Assembly: GCA_007120095.1 (NCBI GenBank)
Contig: SKOM01000188.1
Coordinates: forward strand, 1-13,414
Reading direction: 5' to 3'
Source of the DNA: Candidatus Competibacteraceae bacterium
GTDB lineage: Bacteria > Pseudomonadota > Gammaproteobacteria > Competibacterales > Competibacteraceae
Length of the DNA stretch: 13,414 bases
Below, one piece after another: positions 1 through 7,384 of this stretch; the first letter of the stretch is position 1; the number at the start of each line of letters is the position of its first letter. The notes below the pieces were generated by a model. It searched no databases. It was given only the letters and a program-made list of their open reading frames with translations, and was not told the DNA's origin. The position numbers and the translations under genes are program-made.

Positions 1-1449
1 ACCATGCAGCAACGCATCGCGAGCCTGAATCTGGAGGTGCCTTCTGTTGTCGTACAGGGCTTGCAGACGGATCAACCTGGCTTACCAAGCACTCCGGCAC
101 CGACGCCGCAGACCTCCCCAACGTCTCCGACCTCGGGGGCACTCGTGTTGGGTTCCGCCCCGGAACCCACCGCCCCATCCGAACGCCCGCCAGCGGAGGC
201 TGTACGCTACGGTGTGGATCGAGTCCGATTAGAAGCCAGCGCTCTGACTCGTTCGTCACGCCCTGCGGATGGTGGCTTATACTTACGGGCTGAACCCTAT
301 GTGCTGTGGTCTATTGACGAGTCCTGGGAAGCCCGAGCGGGAGCGCGGCTGGATGGTTACCGGCAAATCGGCAATCAGCGGGTCAGTACCCTTGATGTGG
401 ACTATGCCGAGACCTATCTGCGCTACCGGGATTCCAGCAACCGGATTACCCTCGGCACCCAATCGGTGGTCTGGGGACGCATCGATGAGCTATCACCCAA
501 TGATCAGCTCAGCGTGCTGGATTTCAGCCGCGCCATTCTCGATGACCCTGCGGATCGTCGCCGGGTCGTGCCCGCACTGCGCTGGGAGCACTTCCGCGAG
601 TCCGGCAACCATGATCTAGTGTGGATACCGCGCTTCCGAGCCGCTGAACAGGCGGATGCCAATAGCCTCTGGGCACTGGTTAACCGCCATAGCGGACGCT
701 TGCCCGGCCTGCCCTTTGACCCGGTTATTGCGCCGTTGATCAGCAGCGGGCGGTTTAGCGCCAATGAACCCCGAAGCGGCGGCGTGGGCTGGCGGTTCAG
801 CCGCTGGCAACGCGGTCTGGATTATGCCGTCAATGTCCTCTACACACCGCATTCCCTGCCCTACTTCACCCTGTCTGACCCGGCGCGCATGACGCTGTTA
901 AGCGGCGGCGATCCACAAGCGCTACTCAGCGGTGCTGAACCGGCGTTCAATGCTCACCATCCACGCACTTGGGTGATCGGTGGCGATGCGGGCTTTGAAA
1001 CCGGCGGCGCGACCTGGCGTTTCGAATTGGCGTGGCTTAGTGATGTCCCGGTAACGCGCCGCGATACCTTGACTCTCGATACCCGCAAGGCGCTGCGCTG
1101 GGCGGCTGGGGCGGAATGGTTTCCAGGCGATGCCGATTTGCGGGTGAATCTGCAACTGATCGGCGAAGCGTTAATTGACGCCGGCCCGGTGCTGGATCGT
1201 ACCTCCACTCTCATTTTGAGTGGCGACATTGAAGAGGTGTTTGTGCCCAATTACTGGCAGGGACGGTTGCGGTTCGCGCTCGGCCTTGATCAGAGCGACC
1301 GGTATGTGAACCCGGAACTGAGCTACATCGGGGCGGAACCGCATGAAATTTATCTTGGCTACCATCATTTTTCTGAAGCCGAACGCAGTATCGGCGGCTT
1401 TTATCAGCATAACGATGTCATCACGCTCGGCGTGAGAACCCGATTTTAA
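1..1449 (+). CDS. DUF1302-like outer-membrane beta-barrel protein, 5' end cut by window
   Basis: The frame is open to the window edge. The first ATG (position 4) is followed by no signal peptide, so the true start is probably upstream and this is a partial gene. About 482 codons are visible. Residues about 25-65, numbered from that ATG, form a Pro/Thr/Ser-rich linker. From about residue 70 the sequence alternates polar and hydrophobic residues with many Trp, Tyr and Arg, as in an outer-membrane barrel. A segment around residues 151-211, with the VVWGRID core at 155-161 and a following Arg-rich stretch, resembles the DUF1302 family (PF06980). The chain ends in GVRTRF; a terminal Phe with alternating hydrophobics is the usual BAM-recognition signal. 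The substrate or role cannot be told. Barrel assignment is fairly secure; the family name is less so. Confidence 0.72.
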   Translation, partial: TMQQRIASLNLEVPSVVVQGLQTDQPGLPSTPAPTPQTSPTSPTSGALVLGSAPEPTAPSERPPAEAVRYGVDRVRLEASALTRSSRPADGGLYLRAEPYVLWSIDESWEARAGARLDGYRQIGNQRVSTLDVDYAETYLRYRDSSNRITLGTQSVVWGRIDELSPNDQLSVLDFSRAILDDPADRRRVVPALRWEHFRESGNHDLVWIPRFRAAEQADANSLWALVNRHSGRLPGLPFDPVIAPLISSGRFSANEPRSGGVGWRFSRWQRGLDYAVNVLYTPHSLPYFTLSDPARMTLLSGGDPQALLSGAEPAFNAHHPRTWVIGGDAGFETGGATWRFELAWLSDVPVTRRDTLTLDTRKALRWAAGAEWFPGDADLRVNLQLIGEALIDAGPVLDRTSTLILSGDIEEVFVPNYWQGRLRFALGLDQSDRYVNPELSYIGAEPHEIYLGYHHFSEAERSIGGFYQHNDVITLGVRTRF

Positions 1450-1483
1450 CCGGCTCATCGGTTGAGCAATCGGGTGACTTTTT
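1438..1483 (+). terminator. Likely intrinsic terminator spanning convergent stop codons
   Basis: Eight-base arms ACCCGATT (1438-1445) and AATCGGGT (1468-1475) pair perfectly. Inside them a second stem forms from AACCG (1448-1452) and CGGTT (1459-1463). Five Ts follow at 1479-1483 on the plus strand, three bases after the stem. This fits a rho-independent terminator for the outer-membrane gene. The hairpin contains its stop codon and the last codons of the opposing transglycosylase gene. No T tract follows on the minus strand, so it probably works in one direction only. Confidence 0.5.
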
Positions 1484-2282
1484 GCACATAAGCCTGGGTT
1501 TCGGCGTAAGGCGGTATGCCGCCATGCCGCGCTACGGCACCCTCGCCGGCATTATAACCAGCCAGGGCGAGGGTGATGTCGCCCTCGAAATGATCCAGTA
1601 ACCAGCGCAAATAAGCCATGCCACCACGGATATTGTCCTCCGGGTTCCATACATCGCTGACCCCAAAGCGTTCGGCCGTTGCTGGAATCAACTGCATCAG
1701 CCCTTGGGCGTTCTTGGGTGATAACGCCTGGGGATTAAAATTGGATTCCACCCGAATCACCGCCAGCACCAAAGTGGGGTCGAGCTTAAATCCCGGCGAC
1801 AAACGCTCAACCCAGTCGACAATCTGCTGATACTGCGGCGGTGCCGCGTCCGGCCCATCGACCGAACTGCCGTCAGTTAAAATACAATCAGGGCGCTCAA
1901 TGGGTGACTCGGGTAGATCGAAAAACCGCAGCATCCGCCGGGCATAGACATCGCCCTGTTCAGCAGCCAGATGAAACCATGCCCCGGCCAGGCCATCATC
2001 ACGCGCTACCCCGCGGGCATTGGCATACAGCCAGCCGAGTTGATATTGTGACTCGGCATGACCGGCACGCGCCGCTCGACAGTACAGATGAACCGCCGTG
2101 TCGATATCACGCCCCACCCCTTCACCATGTTCATAACGCTGTGCCCAGGTCGCCAGCGTCTGGGGGTCGTTACTCATCAATAACTCCGGCAACGTCTCGC
2201 TGGCCAGAACAGGGACAGACAGCAACAGAGCCAATACCCCATTTCCGATCAGCCGGTTAGGCCAATGCATCCATTTAATCAT
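1455..2282 (-). CDS. Exported lytic transglycosylase with Sel1 repeats and SLT domain
   Basis: The 275-residue protein has a Sec signal peptide (hydrophobic core about 11-26, probable cleavage after VLA at 27). Two Sel1/TPR-like repeats follow (about 45-114), then a linker and a C-terminal SLT domain (about 150-275). The SLT signatures are visible: VESNFNP with the likely catalytic Glu179, GLMQLIP at 194-200 and AGYNAGEGAV at 241-250. By family knowledge it cleaves peptidoglycan glycan strands to 1,6-anhydromuramyl ends in the periplasm; Sel1 repeats usually bind proteins. The start at 2282 gives the complete signal peptide; Met5 is an alternative. It lies 17 bp downstream of the protease gene on the same strand, so the two are probably co-transcribed. 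Its stop is 5 bp from that of the convergent outer-membrane gene. Confidence 0.9.
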   Translation of the reverse strand: MIKWMHWPNRLIGNGVLALLLSVPVLASETLPELLMSNDPQTLATWAQRYEHGEGVGRDIDTAVHLYCRAARAGHAESQYQLGWLYANARGVARDDGLAGAWFHLAAEQGDVYARRMLRFFDLPESPIERPDCILTDGSSVDGPDAAPPQYQQIVDWVERLSPGFKLDPTLVLAVIRVESNFNPQALSPKNAQGLMQLIPATAERFGVSDVWNPEDNIRGGMAYLRWLLDHFEGDITLALAGYNAGEGAVARHGGIPPYAETQAYVQKVTRLLNR

Positions 2283-2299
2283 CAGACTATCACTCGTGA

Positions 2300-3070
2300 T
2301 CAGGGTCGCAAATCCGCTTGATGGAGCAAATCGCGGACATGATTCACCGGAATGGCATAGCTGATGCCGCTAGGCCGATCTAAAGCCCGTTCCCGTCCGG
2401 AATGGACAAACACCATATTGAGAACCCCAACCACATTGCCCGTGCGGGGATGGTACAAGGGACTGCCGCTGTTGCCCGGATACGCGGTCAGATCAAGCTG
2501 AAAAATCGGAAAAGCGTCGCGCATACGTCGAATCGTTGCAGCGTCCAGCTCACTGGCGCGGTCTGCTGGAATCACCACCGGGCTGATGCTGGCGACAATG
2601 CCGACATGGGTAGCGGGAAACAAACCGATCACCGCACCGATAGGAAAGCCCGTCACCGCGACGGTATGACCTTCGCGCACTCGGTCGGAATCGCCCAAAC
2701 TCACAACCGGCAGCGGGTCACCTGCGATGCGCAGCAAGGCGAGATCGTGCCGCGGCGCAGTAGCCACCCGTTCAGCTCGGCGCATGGTCGAAGCGCCGTG
2801 GATGAACACCACCAATTCTTCACGGCGCTCGCGATCCAGAGAGGTGGGCAAAACATGTTGATTGGTGACAACATGACGGCCATCGCCAACGGCGAACCCG
2901 GTACCGAGCAGGCGATTGCGCGGCTGAGCGGTGGGGTGAAAGGTACCGACACCCACCACTGAAGGTTTAATGCGGTCGATGGTGTTGGCCAAGGTATCAT
3001 CCGCAGACGCGCAGGCCATACCAAGGCTCAGGAGCACCATAACACCGGGGAGAAATTTAGGCCATGCCAT
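2300..3070 (-). CDS. Exported trypsin-like serine protease (Deg/S1 type, no PDZ)
   Basis: The 256-residue protein has an N-terminal signal peptide with an AxA site (Ala21-Ser-Ala23). It is followed by one chymotrypsin-fold domain. The catalytic triad is readable: His72 in TNQHV, Asp109 in HDLALL, and Ser201 in GNSGSP. The S1 fold resembles the protease domain of DegP/DegS, but the chain ends without room for a PDZ domain, so regulation must differ from classical HtrA proteins. A strong Shine-Dalgarno AAAGGAG lies just upstream of the ATG at 3070. The likely role is periplasmic proteolysis, with substrate unknown. It is the first gene of a two-gene unit with the SLT transglycosylase, which suggests an envelope-related job (inference). 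It is divergent from potA across a 247-bp gap. Confidence 0.88.
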   Translation of the reverse strand: MAWPKFLPGVMVLLSLGMACASADDTLANTIDRIKPSVVGVGTFHPTAQPRNRLLGTGFAVGDGRHVVTNQHVLPTSLDRERREELVVFIHGASTMRRAERVATAPRHDLALLRIAGDPLPVVSLGDSDRVREGHTVAVTGFPIGAVIGLFPATHVGIVASISPVVIPADRASELDAATIRRMRDAFPIFQLDLTAYPGNSGSPLYHPRTGNVVGVLNMVFVHSGRERALDRPSGISYAIPVNHVRDLLHQADLRP

Positions 3071-3244
3071 GCCGGACTCCTTTATAACGAACTTGTCAAG
3101 TGGTTAATATACCGCACCCGATAAGAAAAAGTGTACTGCAGCCCACTTTTTAATCACCGGCAACGGAACCGCTAACTGGCTATGTCCTTTTGGTCAAAAA
3201 CTGCTCTCACGTCTGTCAGTATCGTCAGATCATTGGGCTAAACA

Positions 3245-3273
3245 TAGGCAAGCGGCGTACGCGGACTTATAAT
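3245..3273 (+). promoter_or_regulatory. Predicted sigma70-type promoter of potABC
   Basis: A perfect -10 hexamer TATAAT (3268-3273) follows TAGGCA (3245-3250, 4 of 6 matches to TTGACA) after a 17-bp spacer. Transcription would start near 3280, giving a leader of about 38 bases before the TTG start at 3318. The spacer holds the 8-bp palindrome GCGTACGC (3255-3262), a possible but weak operator. The rest of the 247-bp divergent gap shows no RNA element I can recognise. Confidence 0.55.
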
Positions 3274-3317
3274 CAAGCGCTGTAGCCCCGCCCAATAACA
3301 CGGCAACGGAGAGTAAT

Positions 3318-4415
3318 TTGACGCCCAATGTGACCCAGTCCGATATTGAAATTATCGATCTTAGCAAAATTTTCGGCTCGGGTGACGAAGCATTCAAGGC
3401 CGTAGATCATATCAGTGTCCACATCCCTGATAATGAGTTTTTTACCCTGCTGGGGCCTTCGGGCTGTGGCAAAACCACGTTGTTGCGTTTAATCGCCGGA
3501 TTTGAACAACCCAGCAGCGGCTGGATAAAACTCGGCGGCCAAGACATCACCGCGTTATCTCCCAACCACCGACCGGTCAACACCGTGTTTCAAAGCTATG
3601 CTTTATTCCCGCACATGAGCGTAGCGGACAACGTCGGTTTCGGGCTGCGCATGTTAGGCCAATCCCGGCGGCAGATTCAGCACACCGTTAGCGAGATGCT
3701 GGCATTGGTTGAAATGGAATCACTGGCCAGCCGTCGCCCTGCCCAGATCTCCGGCGGCCAGCAGCAGCGGGTCGCACTGGCCCGAGCGCTGGCACCCCGC
3801 CCCCGAGTGTTGCTGCTTGACGAACCCTTATCCGCACTGGATTTAAAATTACGCAAAACCATGCAGACCGAACTCAAACGCCTGCAAGCGGAAACCGGGA
3901 TTACGTTTGTCTTTGTCACCCACGATCAGCAGGAAGCCTTAACCCTGTCGGATCAGATCGCGGTGATGCATAACGGCCAGATTCTCCAGGTCGGGACTCC
4001 TCAGGGCATTTATAATCACCCGGCGGAACGCTTTGTGGCCGATTTCATTGGCGACAGTAATTTCCTGAGCGCAACGGTTGTGCAGACTAATGGCCACTCG
4101 GCTCAGGTACAACTTCGTTCCGGAGCCGCAATCCGCGCCAGCCTGCCCAGCACCCTAGCCGCTGCGGTGGGCAGTTCCGTCACTGTGGTGGTGCGCCCCG
4201 AACAGGCCACCCTGGCTGATCAGGGGGTATTGCAGGGCACGCTGGAACAGTCCCTGTATTTCGGTACCGACACCCAAATGCAGATCCGCTTGGCCGATGG
4301 AGAGCTGTTCAACCTGCGGCGGCAAAATACTATCGGTCAGCCCGCCTTACCGGCACCGGGCGCGGCGGTACAGATCGCCATTGCCGAGGGCGCGGCACAA
4401 GTGGTGAGGCACTGA
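3318..4415 (+). CDS. potA: Polyamine-type ABC transporter ATPase (PotA)
   Basis: This 365-residue cytoplasmic ATPase energises import by the PotB-PotC pore encoded next to it. All nucleotide-binding motifs are intact: Walker A GPSGCGKTT (46-54), Q-loop FQSYALFPH (91-99), signature ISGGQQQR (144-151), Walker B VLLLDEP (164-170) and switch His202 in THD. A C-terminal TOBE-like region (about 250-360) is typical of the MalK/PotA group. The start is TTG at 3318. GGAGAG lies five bases before it and the ABC domain begins at about residue 10, so no later start fits as well; a GTG at 3330 is the alternative. The potB start follows one base after the stop. Specificity for spermidine or putrescine is inferred from the PotABC gene order; related systems carry other small cations or compounds. 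Confidence 0.9.
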   Translation: MTPNVTQSDIEIIDLSKIFGSGDEAFKAVDHISVHIPDNEFFTLLGPSGCGKTTLLRLIAGFEQPSSGWIKLGGQDITALSPNHRPVNTVFQSYALFPHMSVADNVGFGLRMLGQSRRQIQHTVSEMLALVEMESLASRRPAQISGGQQQRVALARALAPRPRVLLLDEPLSALDLKLRKTMQTELKRLQAETGITFVFVTHDQQEALTLSDQIAVMHNGQILQVGTPQGIYNHPAERFVADFIGDSNFLSATVVQTNGHSAQVQLRSGAAIRASLPSTLAAAVGSSVTVVVRPEQATLADQGVLQGTLEQSLYFGTDTQMQIRLADGELFNLRRQNTIGQPALPAPGAAVQIAIAEGAAQVVRH

Positions 4416-4416
4416 G

Positions 4417-5319
4417 TTGCGCGCCCTCAACCACTGGGCAACGTTATCGCGCTGGGTACTATGTACCCCGGCGCTGCTGATTCTGCTGCTGGCAGCTTCC
4501 GGGCCGTTGCTGATTGTGCTGGTGTATTCGTTTCTCAGCCCAGGGGCTTACGGCGGCGTGGTGTGGCAATTTTCCACCGAAGGCTGGTTCCGGGTATTTT
4601 TCTCGCGCGATATCTTCGATGGCAGCGTAGCGCCGGCGCAAGCCCATTTACAGATTTTCTGGCGCAGCGTGCGCCTGGCGCTGCTGACGACGTTCTTTGC
4701 CGCCCTGTTGGGTTTTCCCACCGCCTGGTTTATTGCCACCCGACCCGCCGGGACTCGGGAGCTGTGGCTGTTCCTGGTCACGATTCCCTTCTGGACCAAT
4801 CTTGTGATCCGCACCTTTGCCATCCAGGAGGTGATCCGCAATCAAGGTTTGATTAACAGTGCCTTGCTGAATAGCGGGTTGATCAATCAGCCCATTCAGA
4901 TGCTGTACACCGATTTTGCGATTCTGGTCGGCATGACTTATGTGTTTCTGCCGCTGATGGTGCTGCCGCTGTATGCCAGCATGGAAAAACTCGATGGCCG
5001 CTTGCTGGAGGCGGCGTATGATTTATACGCCAGCCGGGCGCGGGTGCTGTGGCATGTTATTGTACCGCTGGTCAAACCAGGGTTTATCGCGGGGTCTATT
5101 TTGGTGTTTATTCCTGCCATTGGTGCGTATGTCACCCCACGGATTCTCGGCGGCGGGCGCAATCTCATGCTGGGTAATCTGATCGAACTGCAATTCGGCC
5201 AGGGCCGCAACTGGCCGCTGGGGGCCGCACTGGCCTTGACGCTGCTGGTGATTGTCCTGGTGGCGCTGCTGATCTACATCCGTCTGGTGATGCGCGATCC
5301 GGAGCGTGACCATGGCTAG
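4417..5319 (+). CDS. potB: Polyamine-type ABC transporter permease (PotB)
   Basis: The 300-residue inner-membrane protein has about six hydrophobic segments (roughly 15-38, 84-108, 116-136, 166-188, 222-243 and 268-290). The cytoplasmic EAA loop starts at 198 (EAAYDLYAS), where the permease would contact PotA. The usual glycine of the loop is replaced by Tyr204, as also in the PotC of this operon. A long periplasmic segment (about 40-80) after the first helix is common in PotB proteins. The start is TTG at 4417, one base after the potA stop, with GGTGAGG at 4403-4409 as ribosome site inside the end of potA, so translational coupling is likely. The gene overlaps potC by 8 bases. Substrate is inferred from family and gene order only. 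Confidence 0.88.
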   Translation: MRALNHWATLSRWVLCTPALLILLLAASGPLLIVLVYSFLSPGAYGGVVWQFSTEGWFRVFFSRDIFDGSVAPAQAHLQIFWRSVRLALLTTFFAALLGFPTAWFIATRPAGTRELWLFLVTIPFWTNLVIRTFAIQEVIRNQGLINSALLNSGLINQPIQMLYTDFAILVGMTYVFLPLMVLPLYASMEKLDGRLLEAAYDLYASRARVLWHVIVPLVKPGFIAGSILVFIPAIGAYVTPRILGGGRNLMLGNLIELQFGQGRNWPLGAALALTLLVIVLVALLIYIRLVMRDPERDHG

Positions 5320-6118
5320 ACGCGCTTTTGCCCTTAACCGGCTGCCCGGTTTTACGCTGATCGCCTTCATCACCTTTTTTCTGCTGTATCTGCCGATTCT
5401 AACCTTGGTGGTGTTTTCATTTAACGCCGAGGCTTCGATGTCCATTTGGGGCGGGTTTTCTGTGGACTGGTATCGCGCCGCCTTTGCCAACCGGACGGTG
5501 CAAGAGGTGTCGTTGCGTTCGCTGGTAATTGCGGTCTCGGCGGCCAGCGTGGCTACCACGGCGGCCACGCTGGCCGCGCTGGCCACGACCCGCACCCCGA
5601 CATTCCGAGGGCAAACCTTGATCTATGCACTGATTCACCAGCCGCTGATGGTGCCGGAAATTGTCACCGGCGTGGCCTTATTAATTTTCTTTGCTGTGAT
5701 TAAGGTCTATACCGGCTACACCGGTCTGGCCTATCTGATCGCTGCCCACAGCGCCTTTTGCATTCCATTTGCCTATTTACCCATCCGCGCCCGGCTGCAA
5801 ACCATGGATATCACCCTGGAGCGGGCGGCGGCGGATTTATACGCGACACCGTTGCAAACCTTTCGCCGCATCACCCTGCCGTTACTGATGCCGGGGATCC
5901 TGGCCGGTTTTATGCTGGCGTTTGTGATTTCGCTGGATACCGTGGTGATTACCGAATTTGTCAAATCAGCCGGTCAGGATACGCTGGCCACGTATATGCT
6001 GGGACAAATTCGCCGGGCGGTCACTCCGGAAATGTATGCCATCTCCACCTTGTTTCTGCTATTATCAATATTAGCAGTGGCAGTGTTTTTCCTGCTGTCG
6101 CGCCAGCGGCTGGGTTGA
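5312..6118 (+). CDS. potC: Polyamine-type ABC transporter permease (PotC)
   Basis: I place the start at ATG 5312 (268 residues). GGAG at 5301-5304 is seven bases upstream of it, whereas the in-frame GTG at 5306 would leave only one base. The protein is an inner-membrane permease with hydrophobic segments at about 13-36, 69-91, 102-131, 137-155, 186-209 and 243-262. Its EAA loop spans about 170-194 and has LPLLMPG at its end. It forms the second half of the pore with PotB. The coding region overlaps the end of potB by 8 bases. No potD (periplasmic binding protein) gene follows; the next gene encodes a fatty-acid methyltransferase. The substrate is therefore uncertain. Confidence 0.87.
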   Translation: MARRAFALNRLPGFTLIAFITFFLLYLPILTLVVFSFNAEASMSIWGGFSVDWYRAAFANRTVQEVSLRSLVIAVSAASVATTAATLAALATTRTPTFRGQTLIYALIHQPLMVPEIVTGVALLIFFAVIKVYTGYTGLAYLIAAHSAFCIPFAYLPIRARLQTMDITLERAAADLYATPLQTFRRITLPLLMPGILAGFMLAFVISLDTVVITEFVKSAGQDTLATYMLGQIRRAVTPEMYAISTLFLLLSILAVAVFFLLSRQRLG

Positions 6119-6147
6119 CTAAGGACTCAAACACGCATTATAAATGC
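6115..6147 (+). promoter_or_regulatory. Predicted promoter of the lipid operon, -10 box inside a 13-bp palindrome
   Basis: TTGACT (6115-6120, overlapping the potC stop codon) and TATAAA (6139-6144) are separated by 18 bp. Each matches the sigma70 consensus at five of six positions. The -10 sits inside a perfect inverted repeat: GCATT (6135-6139), a 3-base centre, then AATGC (6143-6147). Such placement suits a repressor site. The leader to the ATG at 6254 would be about 100 bases. A weaker alternative promoter is TTGACC (6165-6170), 16 bp, CAAAAT (6187-6192). Confidence 0.45.
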
Positions 6148-6175
6148 TGAGTATGAATGACCCGTTGACCTGAGC

Positions 6176-6204
6176 AAAAAAAGTGGCAAAATTTTTATAG
6201 CCAC
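6176..6204 (-). other. Minus-strand terminator-like hairpin in the leader of the lipid operon
   Basis: GTGGC (6183-6187) and GCCAC (6200-6204) can form a short stem around a 12-base AT-rich loop. Seven As at 6176-6182 would read as seven Us on the minus strand, directly after the stem. It therefore looks like an intrinsic terminator for leftward transcription, although no minus-strand gene lies to its right before prfC. The stem is only five pairs, and chance is possible. Confidence 0.25.
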
Positions 6205-6253
6205 ATTCTGCGAACCTGTCAGTAAGCATCCGACTCCAGCAACGCACATAACC

Positions 6254-7384
6254 ATGTCAGCACAGCAGAAAGTCACAGCACTGTTGCGCAGCGCCGACAT
6301 CGAGGTCGGTGGCGAGCGCTCCTGGGATATTCATATCCACAACGACCATCTCTATCAGCGCGTCTTGGCCGAAGGTTCACTCGGCGTTGGCGAGGCCTAT
6401 ATGGAGGGCTGGTGGAATGCCGAGCGGCTCGACGAGTTCTTCGCCCGTGCGATCCACGCCGGATTGGATCGTAAGGTACGCACATTCTCATTTCTCGGCC
6501 AGGTGCTGCTGAGTCGGCTCGGGAATCTGCAAAACCGCCGGCGCGCGCGGCAGGTCGCGCAACAACACTATGATCTTTCCAATCGGCTCTATGAAGCCAT
6601 GCTCGGGCCGACCATGCAGTACACCTGCGCCTATTATGGCGCCGATGGGTCGCTAGCCACACTGGATGAGGCGCAGCGGGCTAAACTGGCGTTGATCGCA
6701 CGCAAACTGTACTTGGAACCAGGCATGCGGGTGCTCGAACTCGGTGGCGGATTCGGCGAACTGGCTCGTTTTTTAGCCGCCGAGCACCAATGCGAAGTAG
6801 TCAGCTACAACATCAGCCGCCAACAGGTCGAATACGCCCGCCAGCTCTGCCAGGGTCTGCCGGTTACCATTCAGCTTGAAGACTATCGTGAGGCGGCAAA
6901 TGAGTCCGGCCAGTACGACCGGGTCGTCAGTGTTGGCCTGATGGAACATGTCGGGCCGAAGAACTACCGTGGTTTCTTTGAGCTGGCCAGTGCGCGCCTG
7001 AAGCCCGGTGGTCTGGCGCTGGTTCATACCATAGGCGGCAACGTCAGTCGCGCTCATGCTGACCCCTGGATCACGAAATACATCTTCCCCAATGGCGTGA
7101 TCCCTTCTGCAGCGCAGATTACCAACGCCACAGAAGGTTTGTTCGTGGTTGAGGACTGGCATAATTTCGGCCCGGACTACGACCGGACACTGATGGCCTG
7201 GGAGGTCAACTTCCGCACCGCTTGGCCGGATTTAAACTCAAGCGAAGGACTGGACGAGCGTTTCTACCGGATGTGGCGCTATTACCTTCTGAGTTGTGCC
7301 GGGGCCTTTCGGGCGCGCAGCCTGAATCTCTGGCAGCTCGTACTCAGCCGTGGCGATGTCCCACGCTATGTGCCGGTGCGATGA
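6254..7384 (+). CDS. cfa: Cyclopropane-fatty-acid-synthase-family SAM methyltransferase
   Basis: The 376-residue protein is close in length to E. coli Cfa (382) and shares its core. The residues reported to bind catalytic bicarbonate in E. coli (C139, E239, H266, I268, Y317) correspond here to Cys125 in MQYTCAYY, Glu231 in MEHVGPKNY, His258 and Ile260 in VHTIG, and Tyr309 in FGPDYD. The SAM-binding motif I is at 160-171, but reads LELGGGFGELA rather than the usual Asp-Ile-Gly-Cys-Gly-Trp pattern. It transfers a methyl group from S-adenosylmethionine to the double bond of phospholipid acyl chains at the membrane surface. The product may be a cyclopropane or, given the partner gene, a methylene-branched chain. 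The stop overlaps the start of the flavoenzyme gene (ATGA at 7381-7384). The ATG at 6254 has no clear Shine-Dalgarno, but the N-terminus is of normal length. Confidence 0.9.
   Translation: MSAQQKVTALLRSADIEVGGERSWDIHIHNDHLYQRVLAEGSLGVGEAYMEGWWNAERLDEFFARAIHAGLDRKVRTFSFLGQVLLSRLGNLQNRRRARQVAQQHYDLSNRLYEAMLGPTMQYTCAYYGADGSLATLDEAQRAKLALIARKLYLEPGMRVLELGGGFGELARFLAAEHQCEVVSYNISRQQVEYARQLCQGLPVTIQLEDYREAANESGQYDRVVSVGLMEHVGPKNYRGFFELASARLKPGGLALVHTIGGNVSRAHADPWITKYIFPNGVIPSAAQITNATEGLFVVEDWHNFGPDYDRTLMAWEVNFRTAWPDLNSSEGLDERFYRMWRYYLLSCAGAFRARSLNLWQLVLSRGDVPRYVPVR

Noticed and set aside
2402..2962. Plus-strand open frame of 186 codons
   Set aside because: It lies antisense inside the protease gene, whose triad and signal peptide are clear; its translation has no recognisable domain and is rich in His, Arg and Gln as expected of a shadow frame.
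3094..3099. Minus-strand TTGACA as -35 box for the protease gene
   Set aside because: At 16-18 bp spacing no -10-like hexamer follows; the region there is the ribosome site and start codon of the protease.
3158..3310. Ten-base direct repeat CGGCAACGGA at 3158-3167 and 3301-3310
   Set aside because: Only two copies, the second overlapping the potA ribosome site, with no wider symmetry; most likely chance.
5306..5311. GTG at 5306 as potC start
   Set aside because: The GGAG at 5301-5304 would be one base away; ATG 5312 has proper spacing and still gives a complete permease.
5023..5595. Minus-strand open frame of 190 codons across the potB-potC junction
   Set aside because: Both sense frames encode conserved permease segments; the antisense product has no domain features and no ribosome site was evident.
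7222..7380. Longer start for the FAD oxidoreductase, adding 53 residues
   Set aside because: This stretch is the conserved C-terminal coding part of the methyltransferase in another frame; the ATGA overlap at 7381 is the natural start, and the extension has no family-like sequence.
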